64,000 nucleotides of DNA from Blastococcus sp. HT6-4 (GTDB lineage: Bacteria; Actinomycetota; Actinomycetes; Mycobacteriales; Geodermatophilaceae). Both the position numbers and the translations under genes were made by a program. Location of the stretch: the NCBI RefSeq assembly GCF_039679125.1, contig NZ_CP155551.1:1674001-1738000 (forward strand). Direction: 5' to 3'. The notes beneath the pieces were generated by a model. The model ran no database searches. It was given only the letters and a program-made list of their open reading frames with translations, and had not been told where the DNA came from. Below are positions 56,867 through 64,000 of the stretch, piece by piece (the first letter of the stretch is position 1; each line of letters begins with the position of its first letter).

Positions 56867-56926
56867 GCATAGGAGGCTATGCCTACGGTTCCGAGGCGGA
56901 AACCGTAGGCAAAGCCTCCTATGCCG
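56867..56926. terminator. Long hairpin between convergent rel and cyclophilin genes
   Basis: A 13-bp outer arm (GGCATAGGAGGCT, 56867-56879) and an 11-bp inner arm (TGCCTACGGTT, 56881-56891) pair with 56914-56926 and 56902-56912, interrupted by a single A-A mismatch, with a 10-nt loop. It is less GC-rich than its surroundings. It probably terminates both genes. The left half can also fold alone (GTAGGCATA with TATGCCTAC, 56864-56887). Confidence 0.75.
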
Positions 56927-56938
56927 TGCGGGGGCGGA

Positions 56939-57784
56939 TCAGCCGACGACGGCCATGTCCTCGATGGTGACCGGGACGTTCGGCGGGCCGTCACCGGGGC
57001 CCTCGGCGCCCTGGACGCCGCCCGCGGCGACCTCGTCGAGCACGGCCAGCCCGGCCTCGTCCACGGTGCCGACGACGGTGTACTCCGGCGGCAGCTCGGT
57101 GTCGACGAAGGTCAGGAAGAACTGGCCGCCCGTGGTGTTCGGCGCCGCCGTCTTCGCCATGGCGATCGTGCCCCGCGGGTAGGTGGTGTCGGGGGTGACC
57201 TCCTCGGCGTACTTGTACGTCGGGCCGCCGGCACCGGTGCCGGTCGGGTCGCCGCACTGCAGGACGCCGAAGGTCTCGGCGTTCACCAGCCGGTGGCAGG
57301 AGGTGCCGTCGTAGAAGTCCTGCTCCGTCAGGTAGACGAAGCTGGCCGCCGCGCAGGGGGCCGTCTCCCGGTCGAGGGTGAGCGTCAGGTCGCCCTGGTT
57401 CGTGCTCATCAGGACGGTCGCGGTGCCCTGGGCGGGCGTCGACTCCGGGGCCGGCGGCGTGCCGACGTCGGTGAGGTTCGGGTTCCCCGACTCGTCGGGC
57501 AGGTACTCGCAGGTCACCGTGCCGTCGGGGTTGGTGGTCCGCGCCGCCGCGCTGGTGGTGGGCGTGGTCGCCGTGGTCGGGTCGGCCGCGGCGGCGGCGT
57601 CCTCGTCGTCGCCCCCGAGCACGTCCGTGAACAGCAGCGCCGCGCCCACGACGACGACGGCAACCAGCGCGGCGAGCAGGACGCCCAGGTTCCGGCGGCG
57701 CTTCCTGGCCTCCTCCGTGCGGCGCTCCAGCTGTCGCTGCAGGTGACGCTGCGCGGCCTGGCGGCGCTGCTTGTTCGTGGGCAC
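56939..57784 (-). CDS. Membrane-anchored cyclophilin-type peptidyl-prolyl isomerase
   Basis: Catalyses cis-trans isomerisation of prolyl bonds, here outside the membrane. 281 residues: basic cytoplasmic head with a coiled-coil-like stretch (residues 1-31), one membrane helix (about 33-53), a Thr/Ala/Asp-rich spacer, then the cyclophilin domain (about 120-281) with SCHRLVNAE (catalytic Arg), QCGDPTGTGAGGP, GTIAMAKTA and TTGGQFFLTFVD. Equivalent to mycobacterial Rv2582. It converges with rel and is divergent from the MBL gene; a TAGACT hexamer stands at 57872-57877. Confidence 0.93.
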   Translation of the reverse strand: MPTNKQRRQAAQRHLQRQLERRTEEARKRRRNLGVLLAALVAVVVVGAALLFTDVLGGDDEDAAAAADPTTATTPTTSAAARTTNPDGTVTCEYLPDESGNPNLTDVGTPPAPESTPAQGTATVLMSTNQGDLTLTLDRETAPCAAASFVYLTEQDFYDGTSCHRLVNAETFGVLQCGDPTGTGAGGPTYKYAEEVTPDTTYPRGTIAMAKTAAPNTTGGQFFLTFVDTELPPEYTVVGTVDEAGLAVLDEVAAGGVQGAEGPGDGPPNVPVTIEDMAVVG

Positions 57785-57871
57785 GGGGGCGGACTCCTCG
57801 GGCGGACGGGGGGCGAGGCGGCGGTGTGATCGGCGGTGCGGCCGGGGCCGCTGCCCGCTGGTCGGGGAGCG

Positions 57872-57877
57872 AGTCTA
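57872..57877 (-). promoter_or_regulatory. Possible -10 hexamer TAGACT of the cyclophilin gene
   Basis: Minus-strand TAGACT about 87 nt before the ATG at 57784. Confidence 0.35.
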
Positions 57878-57931
57878 GGTGGCGGGCCTGGCGGTTCCCT
57901 GGGAGCGCCGGGCCGGCCGGGGGTGCCCGCG

Positions 57932-57937
57932 TAACCT
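57932..57937 (+). promoter_or_regulatory. -10 hexamer TAACCT of the MBL hydrolase gene
   Basis: TAACCT, 6 nt, then GTG 57944; leaderless spacing. Confidence 0.55.
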
Positions 57938-57943
57938 GCACGG

Positions 57944-58627
57944 GTGCTCATCCGCTCCTTCCCCGCCGGCGCGTTCGGCACCAACTGCTACGCGGTCGCC
58001 TCCGGTCCCGGGCAGGAGTGCGTCGTCGTCGACCCCGGCATGGACGCCGTCGAGCCGCTGGCCCGCATGCTGGCCGACGACGGTCTCAAGCCGGTCGCGG
58101 TCGTGCTGACCCACGGCCACCTCGACCACACCTTCTCGGTGCTGCCGGTGTGCGACGGCTACGACATCCCCGCCTACCTCCACCCGGCCGACAACGGCAT
58201 GCTCTCGGACCCGGTCCGCTGGCACGGCCCGCAGCTGGCCCCGCTGATCACCGGCGTCCGGCTGCCCGACCCGTCCGACGTCCGGGCGCTCGACGACGGC
58301 GCGGTGCTCTCCCTGGCCGGGGTCGACCTCACCGTCCGGCACGCGCCCGGCCACACCCAGGGCTCGGTGGTCTTCGAGCTCGACCTGGGGGAGGCGCCCG
58401 GGCTGCTGGCCGGTGACGTGCTGTTCGCCGGCTCGGTGGGCCGGGTCGACCTGCCCGGCGGCTCCTGGGACGCGATGCTCCGCTCCCTGCAGGACGTGGT
58501 GCTCCCGCTGGACGACGAGACGGTCGTGCTCCCCGGCCACGGCCCGGCGACGACGATCGGCCGCGAGCGCGCGATCAACCCGTACCTCGCCGAGGCGGCC
58601 CAGGCGCCGAAGGGGCGCGGGCTGTGA
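57944..58627 (+). CDS. MBL-fold metallo-hydrolase (glyoxalase II-like)
   Basis: 227-residue metallo-beta-lactamase-fold enzyme. The metal site is T-H-G-H-L-D-H ([12 protein letters not shown]), with further ligands in [12 protein letters not shown] and the late [30 protein letters not shown] carries the bridging Asp. Hydroxyacylglutathione hydrolase-like proteins of this type act on thioesters; the substrate in a glutathione-free actinobacterium is unknown. The stop overlaps the hisS GTG. Same place as mycobacterial Rv2581c. Confidence 0.9.
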   Translation: MLIRSFPAGAFGTNCYAVASGPGQECVVVDPGMDAVEPLARMLADDGLKPVAVVLTHGHLDHTFSVLPVCDGYDIPAYLHPADNGMLSDPVRWHGPQLAPLITGVRLPDPSDVRALDDGAVLSLAGVDLTVRHAPGHTQGSVVFELDLGEAPGLLAGDVLFAGSVGRVDLPGGSWDAMLRSLQDVVLPLDDETVVLPGHGPATTIGRERAINPYLAEAAQAPKGRGL

Positions 58628-59886
58628 GTGGATTGACGGCGCCGAAGGGCACGTTCGACACGCTGCCGCCCGAGTCGGCGACGTACCTGGCGGTCCGCGA
58701 CACGCTGACCGCGCCGCTGCGGCGGGCCGGCTACGGCTACGTCGAGACGCCGGTGTTCGAGGAGACCGCCGTCTTCTCCCGCGGGGTGGGCGAGTCGACC
58801 GACGTCGTCACCAAGGAGATGTACACCTTCGACGACCGCGGCGGGCGTTCCCTCACGCTGCGGCCCGAGCTCACCGCCGGGCTGATGCGCGCCTTCATCG
58901 AGCACCGGCTGTACCAGGGCGCGCTGCCGGTGAAGCTGTGGACGGTCGGCTCGGCGTTCCGCTACGAGCGGCCGCAGGCCGGCCGGTACCGGCACTTCAC
59001 CCAGGTGGACATGGAGGCCCTCGGCGTCGACGACCCGGCGCTGGACGCCGAGGTGGTGGCGCTCGGCGTGCAGGGCTTCCGCGACCTGGGGCTCACCGAC
59101 TTCGAGCTGCTGCTCACCTCGCTGGGCGACAGCACGTGCCGGCCGCAGTACCGGGAGCTGCTGGTCGACTACCTGGCCACGCTCGACCTCGACGAGGAGA
59201 CGAGGCGCCGGGCGGCGATCAACCCGCTGCGCGTCCTGGACGACAAGCGGCCCGAGGTGCAGGCGCAGCTCGACGACGCGCCGCTGATGGCCGACCACCT
59301 CTCGGACTCCACGAAGGCGCACTACGACGCCGTCCGGCAGCACCTCACCGACCTCGGGGTGACCTGGACCGAGGCGCCCAGGCTGGTGCGCGGCCTGGAC
59401 TACTACACGAAGACCACCTTCGAGTTCGTGCACAACGGACTCGGCGCGCAGTCGGCCATCGGGGGCGGCGGGCGCTACGACGGGCTGTCCGCGGCGCTCG
59501 GCGGGCCCGACGTCTCCGGGATCGGGTACGCGGTCGGCGTCGACCGGACGCTGCTCGCCGTCCAGGCCGAGGGGCTGGACATCGGCGCGACCGCGGGCGT
59601 ACAGGCGTTCGTCGTCCCGCTGGGGGCCGAGGCGAAGCGGCTGGCGGTCGGGCTGGTCGGCCGGCTGCGCCAGGCCGGCGTCGCGGCCGACACCGTCTAC
59701 GGCGACCGCGGCCTCAAGGGCGCGATGAAGGCCGCCGACCGCTCGGGGGCCTCGCACGTCGTCGTCATCGGTGAGCGGGACCTGGCCGAGGGCGTCGGCC
59801 AGCTGAAGGACATGAGCACCGGCGAGCAGCGGGCGGTCCCGGTGGCCGAGCTGTTCGACACGGTGCGTGCGAGTGTGGAGGGATGA
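58624..59886 (+). CDS. hisS: Histidine--tRNA ligase
   Basis: Class II synthetase, 420 residues. Motif 1 lies around [40 protein letters not shown] and [22 protein letters not shown] make up motif 2, the histidine loop is [15 protein letters not shown], and [29 protein letters not shown] is motif 3 (given in part). A C-terminal anticodon-binding domain follows. GTG 58624 overlaps the MBL gene stop. Confidence 0.95.
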   Translation: MSGLTAPKGTFDTLPPESATYLAVRDTLTAPLRRAGYGYVETPVFEETAVFSRGVGESTDVVTKEMYTFDDRGGRSLTLRPELTAGLMRAFIEHRLYQGALPVKLWTVGSAFRYERPQAGRYRHFTQVDMEALGVDDPALDAEVVALGVQGFRDLGLTDFELLLTSLGDSTCRPQYRELLVDYLATLDLDEETRRRAAINPLRVLDDKRPEVQAQLDDAPLMADHLSDSTKAHYDAVRQHLTDLGVTWTEAPRLVRGLDYYTKTTFEFVHNGLGAQSAIGGGGRYDGLSAALGGPDVSGIGYAVGVDRTLLAVQAEGLDIGATAGVQAFVVPLGAEAKRLAVGLVGRLRQAGVAADTVYGDRGLKGAMKAADRSGASHVVVIGERDLAEGVGQLKDMSTGEQRAVPVAELFDTVRASVEG

Positions 59887-59971
59887 GTCCTTCGATGGTG
59901 AGAACGACGCCCGAGCGAGCATCGCAGGGAGCGCTAGCGACCGAGGAGCGGAACGAGGGCGGAGTCGAACG

Positions 59972-60961
59972 ATGAGCATGGAGCAGCGACCGCTCGGCGG
60001 GACCGGGGCCGAGGTCAGCGTGATCGGCCTGGGCACGTGGCAGCTCGGAGGTGACTGGGGCGACGTCGACGACGCGGCGGCCGCCGAGGTCCTCGGCGCG
60101 GCGCTCGACGCCGGCGTCACCCTGCTGGACACCGCCGACGTCTACGGCGACGGCCGCTCGGAGGTCCGCATCCGCCAGGCGCTGGCCCCGCGGTCGGAGC
60201 GGCCGTTCGTCGCCACGAAGGCCGGCCGCCGCGCCGACCCGTTCGAGGCCGCGCAGTACACGCCGGAGAACCTGCGCGCGTGGGTCGACCGGTCGCGCCG
60301 CAACCTCGGCGTGGACACCCTCGACCTGGTGCAGCTGCACTGCCCGCCGACCGCCGTCTACTCCGACCAGCGCCTCTACGACACCCTCGACGGATTCGTG
60401 GCCGACGGCTCGATCGCCGCCTACGGGGTGTCGGTGGAGACCGTCGCCGAGGGCCTGACGGCGCTGGAGCACGAGGGCGTCCAGACGATCCAGGTCATCC
60501 TGAACATCTTCCGGCGCAAGCCGCTGGAGGAGCTGCTGCCCGCCGCGCAGAAGGCCGGCGTCGGCGTCCTCGCCCGTGTGCCCCTGGCGAGCGGGCTGCT
60601 CACCGGCAAGTACGACGAGTCGACGACGTTCCCGGCCGACGACCACCGGAACTTCAACCGCCACGGCGAGGCCTTCGACGTCGGCGAGACCTTCGCCGGC
60701 GTGCCGTTCGAGGTGGGCGTCGAGGCCGCCCGCGAGGTCGCCGCGATCGCCGGCGACGCGGTGCCGACCTCCGCGTTCGCCCTGCGCTGGGTGATCGACC
60801 AGCCCGGCGTCACCACCGTGATCCCCGGGGCGCGCAACGTCACGCAGGTGCGGGGCAACGTCGCGGCCGCGTCGATGGCGCCGCTGTCCGATGCCCAGCT
60901 CGCCGACCTCGAGCGGCTGTACGACGAGCGCATCCGCGCCCACGTGCACGACCGCTGGTAA
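59972..60961 (+). CDS. Aldo/keto reductase
   Basis: NADP(H)-dependent oxidoreductase of 329 residues, TIM barrel. Catalytic tetrad: Asp and Tyr in LLDTADVYGDGRSE, Lys in FVATKAGRRADP, His in LVQLHCPP. NADP-binding C-terminal part has VIPGARNVTQVRGNV. Similar to the YghZ/Tas-like open group; substrate unknown. ATG 59972 is preferred because conserved sequence begins there; the upstream open frame crosses an Arg/Ser/Ala-rich stretch that looks non-coding. It stands between hisS and aspS without overlap. Confidence 0.9.
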   Translation: MSMEQRPLGGTGAEVSVIGLGTWQLGGDWGDVDDAAAAEVLGAALDAGVTLLDTADVYGDGRSEVRIRQALAPRSERPFVATKAGRRADPFEAAQYTPENLRAWVDRSRRNLGVDTLDLVQLHCPPTAVYSDQRLYDTLDGFVADGSIAAYGVSVETVAEGLTALEHEGVQTIQVILNIFRRKPLEELLPAAQKAGVGVLARVPLASGLLTGKYDESTTFPADDHRNFNRHGEAFDVGETFAGVPFEVGVEAAREVAAIAGDAVPTSAFALRWVIDQPGVTTVIPGARNVTQVRGNVAAASMAPLSDAQLADLERLYDERIRAHVHDRW

Positions 60962-60988
60962 GCCACCCCCGTCCTGAGAGGCCCGACC

Positions 60989-62764
60989 TTGCTTCGCACC
61001 CACGACGCCGGAACGCTGCGCGCGTCCGACGCCGGAACCACCGTCACCCTCGCCGGCTGGGTCGCCCGTCGCCGCGACCACGGCGGCGTGGTCTTCCTCG
61101 ACCTGCGCGACGCCTCCGGCTACGTGCAGGTCGTCGTCCGGGAGGAGGAGGCCCACCACCTGCGCAACGAGTACTGCGTGCTCGTGACCGGTGAGGTGCG
61201 CCGCCGTCCGGAGGGCAACGAGAACCCGGAGCTGCCCACCGGCGAGATCGAGGTGGCGACGACGGAGCTGCGCGTGCTCTCCACCTCGGCGCCACTGCCG
61301 TTCCCGATCGAGACCGACCAGGCGGCCTCCGACGACGTCCGCTACAAGTACCGGTACCTCGACCTGCGCCGGCAGGGTCCGGCGAAGGCGATGCGGCTGC
61401 GCTCGGAGATCAGCCGGATCGCCCGCGGGGTCATGGCCGAGCACGGCTTCGTCGAGGTCGAGACGCCGAACCTGACCCGCTCCACGCCCGAGGGCGCCCG
61501 GGACTTCCTCGTCCCCGTCCGCCTCCAGCAGGGCAAGTGGTACGCGCTGCCGCAGTCGCCGCAGCTGTTCAAGCAGCTGCTCATGATCGGTGGCCTGGAG
61601 CGGTACTACCAGATCGCCCGCTGCTTCCGGGACGAGGACTTCCGGGCCGACCGGCAGCCGGAGTTCACCCAGCTGGACTACGAGATGAGCTTCGTCGAGC
61701 GCGACGACGTGCTCGCCGTCGCCGAGGACGTCGTCCGCTCGCTGTGGCGGGAGCTCGCCTCCTACGAGCTCCCGGAGATCCCGCGGATGACCTACCGCGA
61801 GGCGATGGACCGGTTCGGCTCCGACAAGCCCGACCTGCGCTTCGGCGTCGAGCTCACCGAGCTGACGTCCTACTTCGCCGACACCCCCTTCCGCGTCTTC
61901 CAGGCGCCGTACGTCGGCGCGGTCGTCATGCCCGGTGGCGGCTCGCAGCCGCGCCGGGCCTTCGACGCCTGGCAGGACTGGGCGAAGTCGCGGGGCTACC
62001 GCGGCCTGGCCTACGTGACGATCGCCGAGGACGGCACCCTCGGCGGTCCGGTGGCGAAGAACATCTCCGACGCCGAGCGGGCCGGCCTGGTCGAGGCGGT
62101 CGGCGCGGAGCCCGGCGACTGCGTCTTCTTCGCCGCCGGGGCGCGGCGCTCGGCGCAGGAGCTGCTGGGCGCCGCCCGCAACGAGATCGCCAAGCGCCTG
62201 GACCTCATCGAGCCGGGCTCCTGGTCGTTCCTCTTCGTCGTCGACTTCCCGATGTTCGAGGAGACCGAGGACGGCGACTGGACCTTCATGCACCACCCCT
62301 TCACCTCGCCCACCCCCGAGTGGCGCGAGCGGTTCGCCGAGGACAAGGGCGCGGCGCTGTCGGACGCCTACGACATGGTGATCAACGGCAACGAGGTCAT
62401 GAGCGGCTCGGTGCGTATCCACGACGCCGACCTGCAGGAGCGGGTGTTCGAGACCCTCGGCATGTCCCGCGAGGAGGCCCGCGAGCGGTTCGGCTTCTTC
62501 CTCGAGGCGTTCGCCTACGGCCCGCCGCCGCACGCGGGCGCCGCCCTCGGCTGGGACCGGCTCACCGCGCTGCTGGCCGGTGTCGAGTCGATCCGCGAGG
62601 TGATCGCCTTCCCGAAGACCGGCGCCGGCTACGACCCGCTGACCGGCGCGCCGACGCCGATCACCGAGGCGCAGCGCACGGAGTCCGGGATCGACGCGAA
62701 GCCGGAGGAGCCGCCGCTGCCGGGCGAGCCCGGCGCGCCCGGTCCGTCCGACCCGACGAAGTAG
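60989..62764 (+). CDS. aspS: Aspartate--tRNA ligase, TTG start
   Basis: Class II synthetase of 591 residues. The N-terminal OB-fold anticodon domain has [21 protein letters not shown], followed by motif 2 [35 protein letters not shown] (in part), the bacterial insertion domain (about 280-420) and motif 3 [15 protein letters not shown]. The only start that fits homology is the TTG at 60989, with GAGAGG upstream at good spacing. If the genome lacks AsnRS, as many actinobacteria do, it would also charge tRNA-Asn for GatCAB; I cannot check this here. A Pro/Gly-rich tail of about 25 residues ends the protein. Confidence 0.95.
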   Translation: MLRTHDAGTLRASDAGTTVTLAGWVARRRDHGGVVFLDLRDASGYVQVVVREEEAHHLRNEYCVLVTGEVRRRPEGNENPELPTGEIEVATTELRVLSTSAPLPFPIETDQAASDDVRYKYRYLDLRRQGPAKAMRLRSEISRIARGVMAEHGFVEVETPNLTRSTPEGARDFLVPVRLQQGKWYALPQSPQLFKQLLMIGGLERYYQIARCFRDEDFRADRQPEFTQLDYEMSFVERDDVLAVAEDVVRSLWRELASYELPEIPRMTYREAMDRFGSDKPDLRFGVELTELTSYFADTPFRVFQAPYVGAVVMPGGGSQPRRAFDAWQDWAKSRGYRGLAYVTIAEDGTLGGPVAKNISDAERAGLVEAVGAEPGDCVFFAAGARRSAQELLGAARNEIAKRLDLIEPGSWSFLFVVDFPMFEETEDGDWTFMHHPFTSPTPEWRERFAEDKGAALSDAYDMVINGNEVMSGSVRIHDADLQERVFETLGMSREEARERFGFFLEAFAYGPPPHAGAALGWDRLTALLAGVESIREVIAFPKTGAGYDPLTGAPTPITEAQRTESGIDAKPEEPPLPGEPGAPGPSDPTK

Positions 62765-62819
62765 TCCACGCGGGTCCCGCGCAGCCGGTGGTCCGGGGTG
62801 CGGTCGTCGCCCGCGCCGG

Positions 62820-62825
62820 TAGGTT
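62820..62825 (+). promoter_or_regulatory. -10 hexamer TAGGTT of the class V aminotransferase
   Basis: TAGGTT, 7 nt, then ATG 62833; leaderless spacing. Confidence 0.55.
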
Positions 62826-62832
62826 CCCGGGT

Positions 62833-63924
62833 ATGCCGCTGCGCGCCCGCACCCTGCTCGGTCCCGGCCCGTCGAACCCGTACCCGGAGGCGCAGGTCGC
62901 GCTTGGCCGGCCGCTGCTGGGCCACCTCGACCCGGTGTTCCTGCAGGTGCTCGACGAGACGTCGGACCGGCTGCGGCAGGTGTTCGGCACGGCGAACCGC
63001 CGCACGCTCCCGCTCTCGGCGACCGGCTCGGCGGGCATGGAGGCGGCGTTCGTGAACACCGTGGGCCCCGGCGACGTCGTCGTCGTCGCGGTGAACGGGC
63101 TGTTCGGGCAGCGGATGGTCGACGTCGCCGGCCGGTGCGGCGCCGAGGTCGTCGCGGTCGAGCACGACTGGGGGCAGCCGGTCGACGCCGAGCGCGTCCT
63201 GGCCGCGCACCCGTCACCGAAGCTGATCGCCGCCGTCCACGCCGAGACCTCGACCGGCGTGCGCTCCGACCTCGGCCCGCTCGCCGCCGGCAAGGGCGAC
63301 GCGCTGCTGCTGGCCGACTGCGTCACCTCGCTGGGCGGCATCCCGGTGGAGCTGGACGACTGGGGCGTGGACCTGGCCTACTCCGGGTCGCAGAAGTGCC
63401 TGGGCGTGGCACCGGGGCTCGCGCCGTTCACCATCAACGACCGGGCCTGGGAGCGGCGGATCGAGAAGCCGCAGAGCTGGTACCTCGACCTCGGCATGCT
63501 CGGCGGGTACGCGGGCGAGGCCGCCGGGTCGGGAGGCCGGACCTACCACCACACGGCGCCCACCGGGATGGTCGTGTCGCTGCACGCCGGGCTCGGCCGG
63601 ATCCTCGACGAGGGCCTGGACGCCGTCCACGCCCGCCACGCCGAGGCCGGGCGGCTCCTGCACGAGGGGCTGGCCGAGCTCGGGCTGGAGCTCTTCGCGG
63701 CCGAGGGGCACCGGTTGCCCGAGCTGACCACGGTGGCGGTGCCCGAGGGCGTCGACTCGGCCGCCGTCCGCAAGGAGCTGCTGGAGCGCTACGACCTGGA
63801 GATCGGCGGGGGCGTGGGCGCCTACGCCTCGACCGTCTGGCGGATCGGTCTCATGGGCCCGAACGCCTCGCCCGCGAAGGTCGCGCTCGTGCTGGCCGCC
63901 CTGAAGGACGTCCTCGGTCGCTGA
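62833..63924 (+). CDS. Class V aminotransferase (alanine-glyoxylate/serine-pyruvate type)
   Basis: PLP-dependent aminotransferase of 363 residues. LLGPGPSNPYPEAQVAL opens the fold, ATGSAGMEAAFVN binds cofactor phosphate, AVHAETSTGVRSDL is the substrate-side motif, LLADCVTSLGG carries the PLP Asp and AYSGSQKCLGVAPGL holds the PLP lysine. The C-terminal EIGGGVGAYASTVWRIGLMG has the carboxylate-binding Arg. Serine/alanine:glyoxylate or aspartate aminotransferase-like roles are possible. ATG 62833 agrees with a TAGGTT hexamer 7 nt upstream. The remaining 76 bp to the window end show no gene. Confidence 0.92.
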   Translation: MPLRARTLLGPGPSNPYPEAQVALGRPLLGHLDPVFLQVLDETSDRLRQVFGTANRRTLPLSATGSAGMEAAFVNTVGPGDVVVVAVNGLFGQRMVDVAGRCGAEVVAVEHDWGQPVDAERVLAAHPSPKLIAAVHAETSTGVRSDLGPLAAGKGDALLLADCVTSLGGIPVELDDWGVDLAYSGSQKCLGVAPGLAPFTINDRAWERRIEKPQSWYLDLGMLGGYAGEAAGSGGRTYHHTAPTGMVVSLHAGLGRILDEGLDAVHARHAEAGRLLHEGLAELGLELFAAEGHRLPELTTVAVPEGVDSAAVRKELLERYDLEIGGGVGAYASTVWRIGLMGPNASPAKVALVLAALKDVLGR

Positions 63925-64000
63925 CGCCCGGGCGGTCGCGCCACGCCGGCCCAGGCGACGCCCCGGAACGACGTGGCGTGCGGCACACTCCGGCACATGC

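Overview
The window is a very GC-rich, densely packed stretch of chromosome from a high-GC Gram-positive bacterium (Actinomycetota). Gene order follows two blocks known from Mycobacterium and relatives. The first is trpE - Trp-operon membrane protein - trpC - trpB - trpA - lgt - gltBD - pyk - tesB - pdtaR - polA - rpsA - coaE. The second is thrS - HIT - PIP synthase - patA - pimA - pdxS - pdxT - yebC - ruvCAB - yajC - secDF - apt - rel - ppi - MBL - hisS - aspS. An SsgA-like protein, an ECF sigma/RskA-type pair, phosphatidylinositol-mannoside genes and the codon and GC character suggest a sporoactinomycete-like lineage; Geodermatophilaceae (Blastococcus/Geodermatophilus/Modestobacter) is my best guess, by impression rather than by search. 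No prophage, transposase, integrase or CRISPR array was seen.

Layout. 1-5818: tryptophan genes (trpE is cut by the window edge) ending in lgt. 6173-12393: glutamate synthase gltBD, followed by a hairpin and a 62-bp direct duplication. 12635-16645: pyk and tesB, convergent with a PLP decarboxylase. 16896-17645: tRNA-Leu and the ANTAR response regulator pdtaR. 17881-24037: a branched-chain amino-acid-type ABC transporter. Its binding-protein gene lies tail-to-tail with livHMGF, separated by hairpins and a 7 x 17-bp tandem array. 24241-32434: hotdog thioesterase, polA, AI-2E-type exporter, methyltransferase, rpsA, a small unknown gene and coaE. 32436-36030: a frameshifted gene, tRNA-Gly/Cys/Val, SsgA-like gene, ECF sigma and anti-sigma, PGPGW membrane protein, tRNA-Val. 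36127-38225: HNH, MOSC and CapA genes. 38324-44265: thrS and the PI-mannoside pathway. 44317-47811: PLP synthase pdxST, split by a membrane-protein gene, then yebC. 47896-53693: ruvCAB and the Sec accessory genes. 53690-63924: apt, rel, cyclophilin, MBL hydrolase, hisS, aldo/keto reductase, aspS, class V aminotransferase.

Most genes within a block overlap by ATGA or GTGA and are probably translationally coupled. Many first genes show a TANNNT hexamer 6-8 nt before the start codon, which predicts leaderless mRNAs; in several tight junctions the upstream gene's TAG stop codon is the first half of that hexamer.

The most unusual item is the ABC binding protein at 17881-19230. Its two halves appear in the reverse of the family's normal order (C-terminal half first, behind the lipoprotein signal), as in a natural circular permutation. 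Its presumed permease LivH (22670-24037) carries a secreted Ig-like domain at its N-terminus, so both extracytoplasmic parts of this transporter are remodelled.
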